Made by a program: the position numbers and the translations under genes. This document shows, one piece after another, positions 35,466 through 46,350 of a stretch of 64,000 nucleotides of DNA. The DNA is taken from NCBI GenBank assembly GCA_007258455.2, contig VDFB02047230.1, positions 157,798,635 through 157,862,634 on the forward strand. Direction: 5' to 3'. The notes below the pieces were generated by a model. The model saw nothing but the letters and a program-made list of their open reading frames with translations. It had not been told where the DNA came from and did no database searches. The first letter of the stretch is position 1; every line of letters starts with the position of its first letter. The DNA is from Sequoia sempervirens (taxonomy: Eukaryota; Streptophyta; Pinopsida; Cupressales; Cupressaceae).

Positions 35466-36056
35466 ATGGATACATCTACATCTTGGTTATATATTGATAA
35501 ATTCAATGGAATAAACTATGAATTATGGAAGATAAAGATGACATGTCTCCTTGAAGAGAGGGAGCAATTGTTAGTTGCAATAATGGAAAATAAACCCAAA
35601 AATAGACCAAGAAGAGTGAGATAAAATAGATAAGAAAGCACATGGGATAACTTGGGCTTTTCTTGTAAATTTAGTTATGTTAAATGTAGTTAAAAAATCC
35701 ATTGCATATTTTCTATGGAAATGTTTGGGTGGGATCTATCAAGCCAATATTTTGGCAAATAAACTATTTTTGAAAAGAAAATCATTTTCTCTAAAAATGA
35801 AGGTGATTCATTTGTTAAGAACTTAAATAATTTTAATTTGATTCATGGTCAAATAACTTATGTTGATGTTAATATTGATGAAGAAGATAAATATATTATG
35901 TGTCTTTGTTCCTTAACTAAGTCGTGGGAGAATCACATTCTTGCTATTAGTGTTAATCTTAAAGATCCCAAGTTAGATGCATGCTCTTGTTGCAACATTG
36001 TTGTAATTGGAAATGATAAAGAAAGCTAAGAATAGTTCAATGGATTCTCTTCATAT
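35466..36056 (+). pseudogene. gag: Copia X gag, N-terminal part
   Basis: The ATG at 35466 opens MDTSTSWLYIDKFNGINYEL, then WKIKMTCLLEEREQ, a typical Copia gag N-terminus (UBN2 family). The later segment DEEDKYIMCLCSLTKSWENH (35870-35940) corresponds to the conserved LLxSLPxSWE region of gag. Frames change at least twice between them. The frame near 36050 (DSLHI) continues at 40501 (RVRSKERGG) once T4 and one CATAT are removed. Confidence 0.75.
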
Positions 36057-37368
36057 TGTTGAAAAATGAGGTGTTTTCTTAGCTTAATACTTTGTAAAAC
36101 TTTAATATTGTTGATCTAAGTAAGTCTTTTCTTTGTTACATTCTTTTTGGGTGATTATCTTGATTAATCCATTTTACTGTTGTAGAATGTAGAGAGAAGT
36201 TGATAGAAGAACTAGAAAGGAAATTAGAAAGATTACACAAGATGTACCGTGGAGAAACCCTTTCGAGAAAAAACTCCACCAAGAATTATTCTATTATTCA
36301 ATCTCTGAATTACAATAGCTCCAATTCTTGCTTGAGAATGCTTCTTCTATCTTTACCAATCTTCTTCACACCTACAATAACAATTATCAAAACTCTATTC
36401 AACTTGAATGAGATATAGAGACAATATGCAACCTTGTAATCTCCAAATGGTGATAATTACAATGCACAAGCTCAAGCCCTTGAAAAGGTACACCATATTT
36501 CTTCAAGTTGAGTTCTACCATGAAGACCAAATCTTAGAACATGTGATTTACCCATTTGGGCATCCCAAACTAAAGCTACAACTCATCCTTCACTTTGGTG
36601 ATAATTACAAAGCTCTTCCTCAAAGATGGTGCCCAAAAGAGGGTCCCACTTAATAGAGCCTTAAAAAATATCTTATCATGCATTGGAGTTAATTCCAAGA
36701 AAGCATCTTAGGTGCCCAAGTTGGCTCTAAGTGATTTCTAGTTAACTGAAACATTTACTCAACACCATTCATGCAAGAATGGTCATCCCCTATTAATTGG
36801 AGGTAGTCCCTGTTATCTGTCATACAACTCAATGTTATTAGCCATGCATTACAAGTTAACTGAAGCTAACTAGATGCAACTCAAAATAACCAACATGCAT
36901 GCAACATGCACTTGCATGCAACTAAAGATAACTGAACCGAACTGAACTAAACTGAACTGAACTAAACTAAACTAAACTAAACTAAACTAAACTGATTCTG
37001 AACTGAACTGAACTGAACTGAACTGAACTAATCTGAACTGAACTTAACTGAACTTAACTGAACTTAACTGAACTTCAAGTATGCAAACATCAAATCCTAA
37101 CTCCTAGGATCTTTACATGCATTCAGAAGTGTTAACTGTTACTCCGTATAGTTAACTGAACACAAGGTGAGTTTCACCTTACCATGTGTGCACCCACATG
37201 ATCCTATTATTTAGGAATAACTAAAAATTTCAATTTCATGATTTATTTCATCCAAATAATTAATCTCATCCTAATCTTAGTGTTGTTGAACACATTCCAA
37301 GAATCTAGGAGATACATGAAATAATTAATGTTTAGGATTTGCAATTAAATGGCAACCTATTTCCAACA
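36057..37368 (-). repeat. T4 3' LTR
   Basis: Plus-strand start TGTTGAAAAATGAGG, end TTTCCAACA. It contains a pentanucleotide array at 36931-37075 and a short plus-strand ORF (36200-36418) that recurs in the other LTR; no domain is recognised in it. Confidence 0.93.
36931..37075. repeat. Pentanucleotide array (CTGAA/CTAAA)n in T4 3' LTR
   Basis: About 140 bp of 5-bp units, mainly CTGAA and CTAAA with a few CTTAA and CTGAT variants. CTGAA and CTAAA differ by one G-to-A step in a CTG context. The array recurs at 40066-40204 with a different unit order. Confidence 0.92.
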
Positions 37369-37382
37369 TTCTCCCACTTGAC
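37369..37382 (-). other. T4 polypurine tract
   Basis: Minus-strand GTCAAGTGGGAGAA adjoins the LTR start TGTTGGAAATAGG; the Copia X tract has the same ending (TCAAGTGGGAGAA). Confidence 0.85.
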
Positions 37383-38229
37383 ATTATACATTGCAATTAT
37401 TCTAAACAAGGAATAATAAAACAAGTACAAGACTCAAAGCCAATGGCCTTCTTGCACCAACTAATCAAACCATGCTAACTTCAAATGCAACCTGCATAAT
37501 CATGAAGCTTCCAAGCAAATGATTAAAACCAAGAGAACTTATCTATATGGTTTCATAAGATAATATGTAACATTAATTAAAATGTTAACTTTCTCAATTA
37601 ATACCTTCCCATTATCAACCAAACCACCTCTTTAGAGGCATGCTAAATCACCGAGTGTGTTGAATTCACATTCAACCAAGGTGTAGACTCCTCGGTCTTT
37701 TCTGTTAAAATTTTTTTCTCACAAGTAACCATTCCAAAAAAAGTCTCTTACCATAAGAGAATTCTAGCCTCACCTATTTCTCCAAGTATCCATGAGGACC
37801 TATAACAAACCAATCCATGCCAAACTCCAAATGCAACACAACACTTTCATGAAGTCATCAAGCAAATGATTAATGTACCCAAAACTTAATAGAACTACAC
37901 AAGATCATTGGAAAAGCTCCAATCATGAACCAGGAACATAAACATGACATCCATGATCTAACCATCTCCTCTTAGGAGATCACATGCATCATAACATACT
38001 TATACATTCTAGTCTCAAGTGAACCATGTAATATGCCAAACTCTAAATGCATATCAAGAGTAAACCATGACATCCATAACAAATATACTCTAAACCAAGA
38101 AACCATATCTCTAATCACATGGAGATAACCTTACCAATGATGCATCCAAGTCACTACCAACAACTCCCACTGAACCATGATACCAAGTCACGCATGGCAT
38201 CATGACTATCATCCTCTCTACAAAGATTA
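37383..38229 (-). other. T4 internal region between gag and polypurine tract
   Basis: About 850 bp without protease, integrase or RT motifs. Repeated words such as CCATGA and CAAGTGATCAT-like fragments occur, but no ordered array. No ORF worth naming. Confidence 0.5.
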
Positions 38230-39054
38230 CTCTGAAACATGAAGCAAAGAGTTATCACAAACAATATTAGCTGAAATAACCAATGCATCATTACTATTAT
38301 CTGAGGACTCCTCTATAGAAGAATCAAAAATCTCTTTCTTGTTCTTACAATCCTTCTTCACATGTCCTGGTTTCCCACAGTTCCAACACTTTACCTTACT
38401 TCATCCTTCTGACTTACCCTTCCCTTCCTCGTTTCCCTTAGGCTCCTTTTTCTTAGGCCTACCTTTTACAAACAAGGCATCTTGCATTTCCTCCTTATAT
38501 TTCCTCCTCATCTCCTATGATAGGAGAGTAGGAATAATGTTGTCCATCTTTGGATCTACACCATCACCACTAATTGCAACAATTAGATTTTCCCAAGAAT
38601 TTGGTAATGAACAAAGTAATAAAATGCACTTATCCTCATCCTCAAGCTTTACATCTACGGATGCTAACTGACTGAGAATTAAATTGAAAGCATTTAAATG
38701 TTGTGCTATTGAATCACCATCTTTCATTTTCAATGAATATAATTGCCTTTTCAGATACAAATTATTGGTGAGACTCTTAGTTTGATAAATATCCCCTATT
38801 CTTTTCCATAATTTATATGCACTGGTTTCCATTGAAACATTCAAAAGAACAACATCAGCAAGACATAACCTTATTGTTCCTCTTGCATTTTTATCTAACT
38901 TAGCCCAATCTTCATCTGAAATAGTTGTAGGTGTCTTTGTCTCATTATTAACCGCTAACCATTGATCTCTTTCTTCAAGAATATCTTCCATTTTTAATTT
39001 CCACATTTCATAGTTAGAACCATTGAACCTTTCAATTTCTAACTTTGAATTCAT
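38230..39054 (-). pseudogene. gag: T4 gag, nearly intact
   Basis: The ATG at 39054 (minus strand) starts MNSKLEIERFNGSNYEMWKL, a classic Copia gag N-terminus. The UBN2 domain follows (DVVLLNVSMETSAYKLWKRI, then QLYSLKMKDGDSIAQHLNAF and CSLPNSWENLIVAIS). A TAG near 38518 (from CAG) and a TGA near 38402 interrupt it. The zinc knuckle CWNCGKPGHVKKDC (about 38395-38350) has all four ligands. Length, about 270 residues, is normal for Copia gag without protease. The protein would pack its RNA into particles and needs pol from another element. Confidence 0.88.
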
Positions 39055-39170
39055 TGTAACAAAACTTAATTCCAAAATCAGCAAATAACAAAAATAATAA
39101 AAGCTCCCACTAAGCCAAAAAACCTCCAATATTTTAAGAGAAAGGCATCCCAATACTCTACCCAACCTCA

Positions 39171-39182
39171 GCTCTGATACCA
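39171..39182 (-). other. T4 primer-binding site
   Basis: Minus-strand TGGTATCAGAGC, two bases from the LTR end; exact initiator-Met type. Confidence 0.92.
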
Positions 39183-39184
39183 AA

Positions 39185-40495
39185 TGTTGAAAAATGAGGT
39201 GTTTTCTTAGCTTAATACTCTATAAAACTTTAATATTGCTGCTCTAAGTAAGTCTTTTCCTTGTTACATATATTCTTTGTGGTTGATTATCTTGATTAAT
39301 CAATTTTATTGTTGTAGAATGTAGAGAGAAGTTGATAGAAGAACTAGACAGGATATTAGAAAGATTATACAAGATGTACCATGGAGAAACCCTTTCGAGA
39401 AAAAAATCCACCAAGAATTATTCTATTATTCAATCTCTGAATTACAATAGCTCCAATTCTTGCTTGGGAATGCTTCTTCTGTCTTTACCAATCTTCTTCA
39501 CACCTGCAATAACAATTATCAAAACTCTATTCAACTTGAATGAGATATAGAGACAATATGCAACCTTGTAATCTCCAAATGGTGATAATTACAATGCACA
39601 AGCTTAAGCCCTTGAAAAGGTATGCCATATTGCTTCAAGTTGAGTTCTACCATGAAGACCAAAGCTTAGAACATGTGTTTTACCCATTTGGGCGCCCCAA
39701 ACTAAAGCTACAACTCATCCTTCACTTCGATGATAATTACAAAGCTCTTCCTCAAAGATGGCGCCCAAAAGAGGGTCCCACTTAACAGAGCCTTAAAAAA
39801 TATCTTATCATGCATTGGAGTTAATTCCAAGAAAGCATCTTAGGCACCCAAGTTGGCTCTAAGTTATTTCTAGTTAACTGAAACATTTACTCAACACCAT
39901 TCATGCAAGAATGGTCATCCCCTGTTAATTGGAGGTAGTCCCTGTTATCTGTCATACAACTCCATGTTATTAGCCATGCATTACAAGTTAACTGAAGCTA
40001 ACTACATACAATTAAAAATAACCAACATGCATGCAACATACACTTTTATGCAACTGAAGATAATTGAACCGAACTGAACTAAACTAAACTGAATTGAGCT
40101 GAACTGAACTAAACTAAACTAAACTAATTATGAACTAAACTGAACTGAACTGAACTGAACTGAACTGATCTGAACTGAACTTAACTGAACTTAACTGAAC
40201 TTCAAGTATGCAAACATCAAATCCTAACTCCTAGGATCTTTACATGCGTTCAGAAGTGTTAACTGTTACTCCGTATAGTTAACTAAACACAAGGTGAGTT
40301 TCACCTTACCATGTGTGCACCCACATGCTCCTATTATTTAGGAATAACTACAAATTTCAATTTCATGATTTATTTCATCCAAATAATTAATCTCATCCTA
40401 ATATTAGTGTTGTTGAACACATTCCAAGAATCTAGGAGATACATGAAATAATTAATGTTTAGGATTTGCAATTAAATGGCAACCTATTTCCAACA
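39185..40495 (-). repeat. T4 5' LTR
   Basis: Partner of 36057-37368 with the same termini; carries the second pentanucleotide array at 40066-40204. Confidence 0.93.
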
Positions 40496-40500
40496 CATAT

Positions 40501-41239
40501 TAGGGTAAGGTCCAAGGAAAGAGGTGGATACAAAGAAGAATAAGAGGGGTCTAAAGAAAATTCAAAAGGAAAATCTTAAACTCCTAGTAGAAAGAACAAA
40601 CTACAAAGTGCTGGAATTGTAGAAATAGGGGACATGTAAAGCTGGAATGCAAAAATAAGAAGAAACAAAGTGATTCCTCTACAAAAAAATCCTTGAAAAT
40701 AGGTGATGAAATTTACTTTCTTTATGTAATATTATTTCTAACAAACATTGGTAGGTTGACTTAGGATGCTCATATCACATGACTCCTCATAAGGATTGGT
40801 TTTCCAAATATGAATAATATGATGGAGGTGAAGTTTATTTTTGGGAAAACAATTCATATTTAATAGTTGTATGAGGTAAGGTACAATTATGTTCCAATGA
40901 TGGGTGGATAAAACCCTCTCTAGTGTTTTACATATTCTTATATTAGTAATAAATTTAATTTATGTATCAAAGTTGAATGATTTTGGAATGTATATAATTT
41001 TGATAAGCATGATTCTAGATTGGTGAGAGGAAACTTGGTTATAGCAAGGGGAACAAGATTGAGAACTTTATATAGGATAAATATCTACCAATTTTATTGA
41101 AATTTTTAAAATACATGTATGTTGTGGCACCGTACATTGGGCCACATAAGTGAAAAGGTTTAGAAACTATTATGAATAGAATGTATTTGAAGGTTTCTCC
41201 TATTTTGATGAGTATTTTTATTTTTGTGAGAATTTTGTG
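40501..41239 (+). pseudogene. Copia X gag C-terminus, protease and GAG-pre-integrase
   Basis: A complete zinc knuckle CWNCRNRGHVKLEC lies at 40611-40652. The protease region follows near 40755 with a Trp/Asp-rich start resembling the DSGCSYHM box, then HxTPHKDWFxxY-like sequence; its frame is broken. The pre-integrase block LWHRTLGHISEK lies at 41115-41160. The zinc-binding HHCC motif begins FYFCENFVC at 41216-41245, where the solo LTR cuts it. Confidence 0.7.
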
Positions 41240-43448
41240 TGTTAGGTCCAAAATTGTAGATCCATCATCCTATAACATGATTGTTACACCTTTAAGACTA
41301 GGAATGCCTTCAAGAAGGTAAAATAGATGTTCATCAATAGATTGAGGATGAGTAATGGCCTACTTTGAGAGTGGGTAATCTCTTCACTTTAGACTCAAAT
41401 TAAATTTGATATGGTATTCCCATAGGTTTTCTAAATAGGTTTTGAAATAAAATAACATGTGACATTCTTATAATAAATAACCGTTATACCAATTGTACAC
41501 TTGACCCCAATAACTATCACTAGGTCAAAAGTAATTGACAACAAAGGATCTCTATATAGCTAATCATACACCTTACACATGTGGGCCTACAAATATCAAC
41601 AATTATAATCCCTTAAGATGGTTTCATTTATCATCTCTTGCACAATTACAAGGTACATGCATGCATATTTAGATTATCTAACAATTTCCTATTTAAGGCT
41701 TGCATAAGATAGTTTCTTGGATTATATTTTTAAATCGTGAAGATTTAAATAGAAGATTGATTGGTTCTTTTCCAATTTGGACTAATTCCTATTCCATTGG
41801 GCAATAGAATTGTGAACAACAAAGAAGGAAGAAATGTAGTTGGGAATAGCATCAATAGAACCAGATTTACATTAAAATAAAAATCAGAGATTACATCAAA
41901 TGTGATGGACATACTTAATAATCTATCTTAAAACTAAAAAACCCCATATGTAATAGAATAAATTCCATTACAAAATATTTGTAATGCATTAGAAGTTGTC
42001 ATAGTTCATCCAACCCTATTACATTTGCATTGGAAAATTTGGTGAAAGAAAATGCATAGTTGTGACTATACATTTCCCAAAATATTGCAAACTACCATAG
42101 AGACATACCATTAAAAACATATGTGCAATACAAATCCATTCCTATTCTATGTGAGGCACATTTGTTCATTTAGCATATAGACTTTCAAATTTTGATTTTC
42201 AAAAATATACTTGAAGCACAATAGACCAAAAAAATTGGTTTAACAACCAACACTTTATATGAATATCCAACTCATTTTTATAGATAATTTATTTCATAGA
42301 ATCCAACTATCAAATCCTCAAGATGGTTTAATCATTATTCATGTGAAGAAACTCAAAAAAGTCTATTCACAACCATTAATTTTTTTATAGTCACATCCCA
42401 AAATTCATGAAAACTTTCTAAATTGTCAAAATTCACATTAGATGCATGAGAGAACAAAAAAAGCACATGTAAATCCTCTTTTTATTTATCATTCTCATGG
42501 ATTTTATTTGTTAGGGCCTAGTTGGGTTGGAAATTTTATTTCAAAAAGATCCTGAGGGGATACCATAAAAACACCAAGTTTAGAAAACCTTGACCATTAT
42601 ATTACATATAATATGGGTTGTCCTTATAATTATTTTTTTTGAAATCAACATCTAGATGATTAAACATTGAATTTTGGGTAGCATTTTGTTAGATTTGGTA
42701 GCCATAGAGCTCTATAAAATTGATTTTGTGTTTATAGGCCATTTTTTCCTTTACCATTACAAGTTGCACAAAAATTTATGCCCATTTTAAAAAAGTGATT
42801 TTTGGGTTGGATAAACCCTAATTTAGACCATGATGATGTCAACTCAATATAAAAAAATCCTTGACATGTAGGGGAGTAAGTGAGTATGACAATGAAATGG
42901 TGGGAATGTTAGACTTTAGGGATCAGGCATGACAAGGAACTCAAACTATTAAAGGATGGAAATGGAGGGAAGTCCAAACAAGGAAATCCAATGAGGAACT
43001 ATAGTCGAAAATTTCAAGGTTCAAGACTACATAATGATAAGTACCTAGGGAGGGGGAAGTATGATGGACCAATAGAGTAAATGGAATTAGACTTAGGTGG
43101 GGTGACATGACAGGGTAGGAAATTTTGAAATCTTGAAAAGGAATAAAGGGAAACAAGAATGGTAAAAAAAGTATGTCTAATAGGAAAATTCTGACAACTC
43201 TAACACTTTACATAGATAGATATTTTTATCTACAACTTGCACACTTAGAATTTTTAGGACTTTGACAACTAAAAAATATTATAGGCACATGGGGAATAAC
43301 AATGGATAACAAATAGAATTTTTGACCAAGGGAGACCCACTTAAGATTTATCATGTTGATTATAAGTGGAGGGCCAAGTATGTTTAAGAAATAAGAAAAG
43401 GGAAGGGACTCAATAAAATTTATGACATTGTAGGATTGAGTCCCAACA
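41240..43448 (+). repeat. Probable solo LTR of 2.2 kb in Copia X
   Basis: The insert begins TGTTAGGTCCAAAATTG and ends TTGAGTCCCAACA. Flanks TTGTG (41235-41239) and ATGTG (43449-43453) differ by one base. Removing it with one flank restores CENFVVGK in the integrase HHCC region. I find no internal repeat, so a whole element with two LTRs is unlikely. An AATAAA at about 43410 near its end suggests plus orientation. No coding motif is present; ORFs inside are short. The strand is a guess. Confidence 0.62.
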
Positions 43449-44160
43449 ATGTGGTTGGGAAATAAAATAGAGAATCACTACCTTCAAGAAGTAATAAAAC
43501 AAAGAATAGATTAGAAATTATTCATACAAATGTGTTTGGTTCTATAGATATTGATTCTATTGAAAAAATTTGGTATTTTGTGTCTTACATTGATACGTTT
43601 CAAGGTTTTCCTAGATTTGTTTTATGATACAAAAATATAAATATTTCACTAAATTAATTTAATGTCTTAGTAGAAAATCAATTTAACATAAGATAAATAT
43701 TTTGAGATCTAATAATGAAGCCAAATATTCTTCTAAGGGATTTGACAAGTTTTACAAATATGCAAGTATAATAAGGTAAAAGAGTGCTCCTTAGACACCT
43801 CGATAGCATGGGGTAATAAAAATGATGAACCAAAATTTGACAAAAAGATCTAGAAGCATGTTAAGTGATGCTCAATTGGATGGATGTTTTGGGAAAAAAC
43901 TACAAGTAATTGTTTACTTGACTAATAGATCTCCTTGAAGTAGGTTAGTGTGGATAAGTAAGAAACCTTATGTTTCACATTTAAATATATTTGATTATTA
44001 TAATTTTTTCATGTGCCTAAAGAAAATAAAAAAGCACATAAATACATCTTCATTGGATATGGTGAGAATGTTAAAGGTTATAAACTTTGGATTTCTCAAA
44101 CCGAGAAAATTTTCTATTCTAGAGATGTGATTTTTAAGGAAAAATATCATGCATTTTAAA
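43449..44160 (+). pseudogene. Copia X integrase core, catalytic triad changed
   Basis: After GKxNRES the core begins RLEIIHTNVFGSIDIDS near 43510, where Copia integrases have HTDVxG. The second block reads RSNNEAKYSSKGF near 43705 (normally RSDNGxEY). The third reads HGVIKMMNQNL near 43812 (normally GVxERMN). So all three acidic catalytic residues are replaced: Asp to Asn, Asp to Asn, Glu to Lys. Later blocks ARSMLxDAQL-like and VYLTNRSP are still visible. Frames change several times. Confidence 0.78.
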
Positions 44161-45940
44161 ATCAAGCAAGAATATGCAAATGTGGAAAAACAAAATGACA
44201 GATTAAAGGATGGAGAAGAAGAATAAGGTTCAAGTTAGATTTCTGAGTAGGATGAATCTGAATTTATTGAAGAGGTTAAGAATATAGAGGAATAAGAGGA
44301 ATTGTCTCTTATTCCACCCTTGAGAAGATTCACAAGACAATATAATCCATTTATAAGTCAGCCCACCATATTTTTGTTGTGTATTTTCTTTACTAAGTAC
44401 TGTCAATGAACCACAATCCTATAAGGAAGCTATTTTTGTACAAGATAGTGAGCCTTGGTAAAAATCAATACAAGAGGAGATGATGGATTTACAATCATTT
44501 AATACTTGGTATCTTGTTCATTTACCCAAAATTAGGAAGACCATTGGATGTAAGCAGGTCTACACAAATAAATTTGGAGTAGTCTATTCATTGGAGAAGT
44601 ACAAGGCTATAATGGTGGCCAAGAGATGCTCCTATAGAGAGGGAGTTGATTTTGGTGAAATTTTCTATCTTATTGCTAAATTTTCCTCAATTAGACTTGT
44701 TTTATCCATAACTACTACTAATGATTTTGAAATTGAGAAAATGGATGCTAAGAGTGTGTTTTTATATGGAGATTTGGAAGATGAAATTTATATATACAAC
44801 AACCAATAATATTTGAGGTAAAAGGGAAAGAATACTTGGTTTTTAGATTGAAAATATCTCTTCATGTTTTGAAACAATCACTCCATGTTTTTATCAAAAA
44901 TTTGTTCTTTTATGTCAAAATTGGGTTTTGCAAGAAGCAAAGAGGATCATTGTATTTATATTAGATGCATTGATGATTATGTACTAATTGTTGTCTTGTA
45001 TGTGGATGCCATGTTATTTAATAACACCAAGGGTATAATTAGTGAAATAAAATCTCAAATTTCAATTGCATTTGATATGAAATATATGGGGACAACTAGG
45101 TATATATTGGGAATAAAAATCAAGACAAATCATGAGAACATAAAGCTTTGGTTGTCACAAAGTTTTTAAATACTACTTTGCATAGATTTAATACATAGGA
45201 CTATAAAATACTTAAAATTCATTTAGTAGTTGCCACTAATATCACATTAGATATGTGTCCCAAGTGTGATTATGATTTTGAGGATATTTCTTACATGTCA
45301 TATGCTAGTGTGATAGGAAGTTTGATATATGTAATGCTTTGCACTAGGCTAGCTATTGCCCAAATAGTGGAAGTATTGATCAAGTTTATGTATAACCATA
45401 GTAGAGAGTATTGGAATCATGTGAAGAAGATGTCAAGATATTTGTATGGTACTTATAATTATTTTTTGTTTTATTCTAGCACTAAAAATGTGTACAATTC
45501 ATTAGACATGCATGGATTTTTTGATGCAAATTAGGCAAGTGAGTTGGATAGTCAAAGGACCATTAGTGGCTATGCTTTCTCTCTATTTGGAGGTTTTGTG
45601 GGTTGTGTGAGTAAAATTCAGCCCACAGTTACTTTTTCCACCATATAAGTGGAGTATATGACTGTTACACATGCCTCTAAGTAGGTAGTTTGGTTATAGA
45701 GACTCAATATGTTGATGTGATAGTCAAAGTGTTATTTATTTGGAAAAAAATCCTATGTATCTTTCTTATACTAATCATGTTGATGTTTAGTATCCCCTTG
45801 TACAATAAATTATTAAGAATGGTAAGGTCTTGATAGAAAAGATTGACACTTTGGATAATGTGGGAGACTCTCTTACAAACCCATAACTAAAGATAAGTTC
45901 TATTGGTGCAAGAAGGCCATGGACCTTGATATTTGTACTT
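44161..45940 (+). pseudogene. pol: Copia X reverse transcriptase and RNase H
   Basis: A linker with acidic Glu/Asp stretches leads to RT at about 44480: YLVHLPKIRKTIGCKQVYTN, YKAIMVAKRCSYREGVDFGE, IEKMDAKSVFLYGDLEDEIY. The catalytic box reads VLYVDAMLF at about 44997-45020, with the second Asp replaced by Ala. YMGTTRYILGIKI follows, then SYASVIGSLIYVMLCTRLAI (about 45295). RNase H has SELDSQRTISGYAFSLFGG near 45545 and EYMTVTHASK. It ends near 45940, shortly before the polypurine tract. Stops are frequent. Confidence 0.82.
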
Positions 45941-45985
45941 AATTGTATTTATTTTTCCTTTGGATGTATTTTCAATGTATAATAT

Positions 45986-45997
45986 CAAGTGGGAGAA
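45986..45997 (+). other. Copia X polypurine tract
   Basis: TCAAGTGGGAGAA adjoins the LTR start TGTTAGCATT; the position and purine run are as expected. Confidence 0.8.
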
Positions 45998-46350
45998 TGT
46001 TAGCATTAAGGTTCCATTTACCTTACAATCCTATATATTATTTAGGTGTCTCCAACACTCTTAAAAAGTGTTTGTGGATACTTAGGGTGATATTGGATAT
46101 TAAATTGTAAATATTTTCTCCTATAATATTTATATGATTTTTCATATACATTAATGAAGAAGGTGGAGCACAATAATGGTATTTATGTTTGGTCAATTGA
46201 TCACAAAATGTTATTTCCCAATTCTAGGAGCTAGAATTGAGTGAGAATATTGTATGACAAGATGGGACCCACATGAGTTATCCTAGAGCTTCATGTTAGG
46301 ATGTTATGCTTTGGGAGTGGTGCCATCACGGTTATGTATTCATAACAAAA
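45998..46350 (+). repeat. Copia X 3' LTR, truncated
   Basis: It aligns with 34571-34920 and then diverges after TCATAA at about 46350, so more than half of the LTR is lost or displaced. Shared block: GACAAGATGGGACCCACATG. Confidence 0.7.

Larger units (their letters stand above)
36057..40495 (-). mobile_element. T4: gag-only Copia element with exact target duplication
   Basis: LTRs of about 1.31 kb (36057-37368 and 39185-40495), TG...CA termini, target duplication CATAT on both sides (36052-36056 and 40496-40500), polypurine tract and initiator-Met primer site all fit a complete insertion on the minus strand. The 1.8-kb interior encodes gag only. The LTRs look clearly more alike than those of S1, S2 or N3, so T4 is among the youngest insertions here. 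It interrupts the gag gene of Copia X. Confidence 0.93.
34571..46350 (+). mobile_element. Copia X: near-complete Copia element with two later insertions
   Basis: Plus-strand order: 5' LTR, primer site, gag, (T4 insertion), zinc knuckle, protease, GAG-pre-integrase, (solo LTR insertion), integrase, RT, RNase H, polypurine tract, 3' LTR fragment. This is the standard Copia order and the only full set of enzymes in the window. Removing T4 or the solo LTR with one target copy rejoins the reading frame in both cases. The element is dead: many stops, changed integrase catalytic residues and a changed RT box. Confidence 0.85.

Noticed and set aside
41390..42560. Possible inverted repeat ends (TTTGAAATAAAAT near 41445 and its complement near 42540) as a DNA transposon
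   Set aside because: Only about 13 bases match cleanly and they lie well inside an insert with LTR-type ends.
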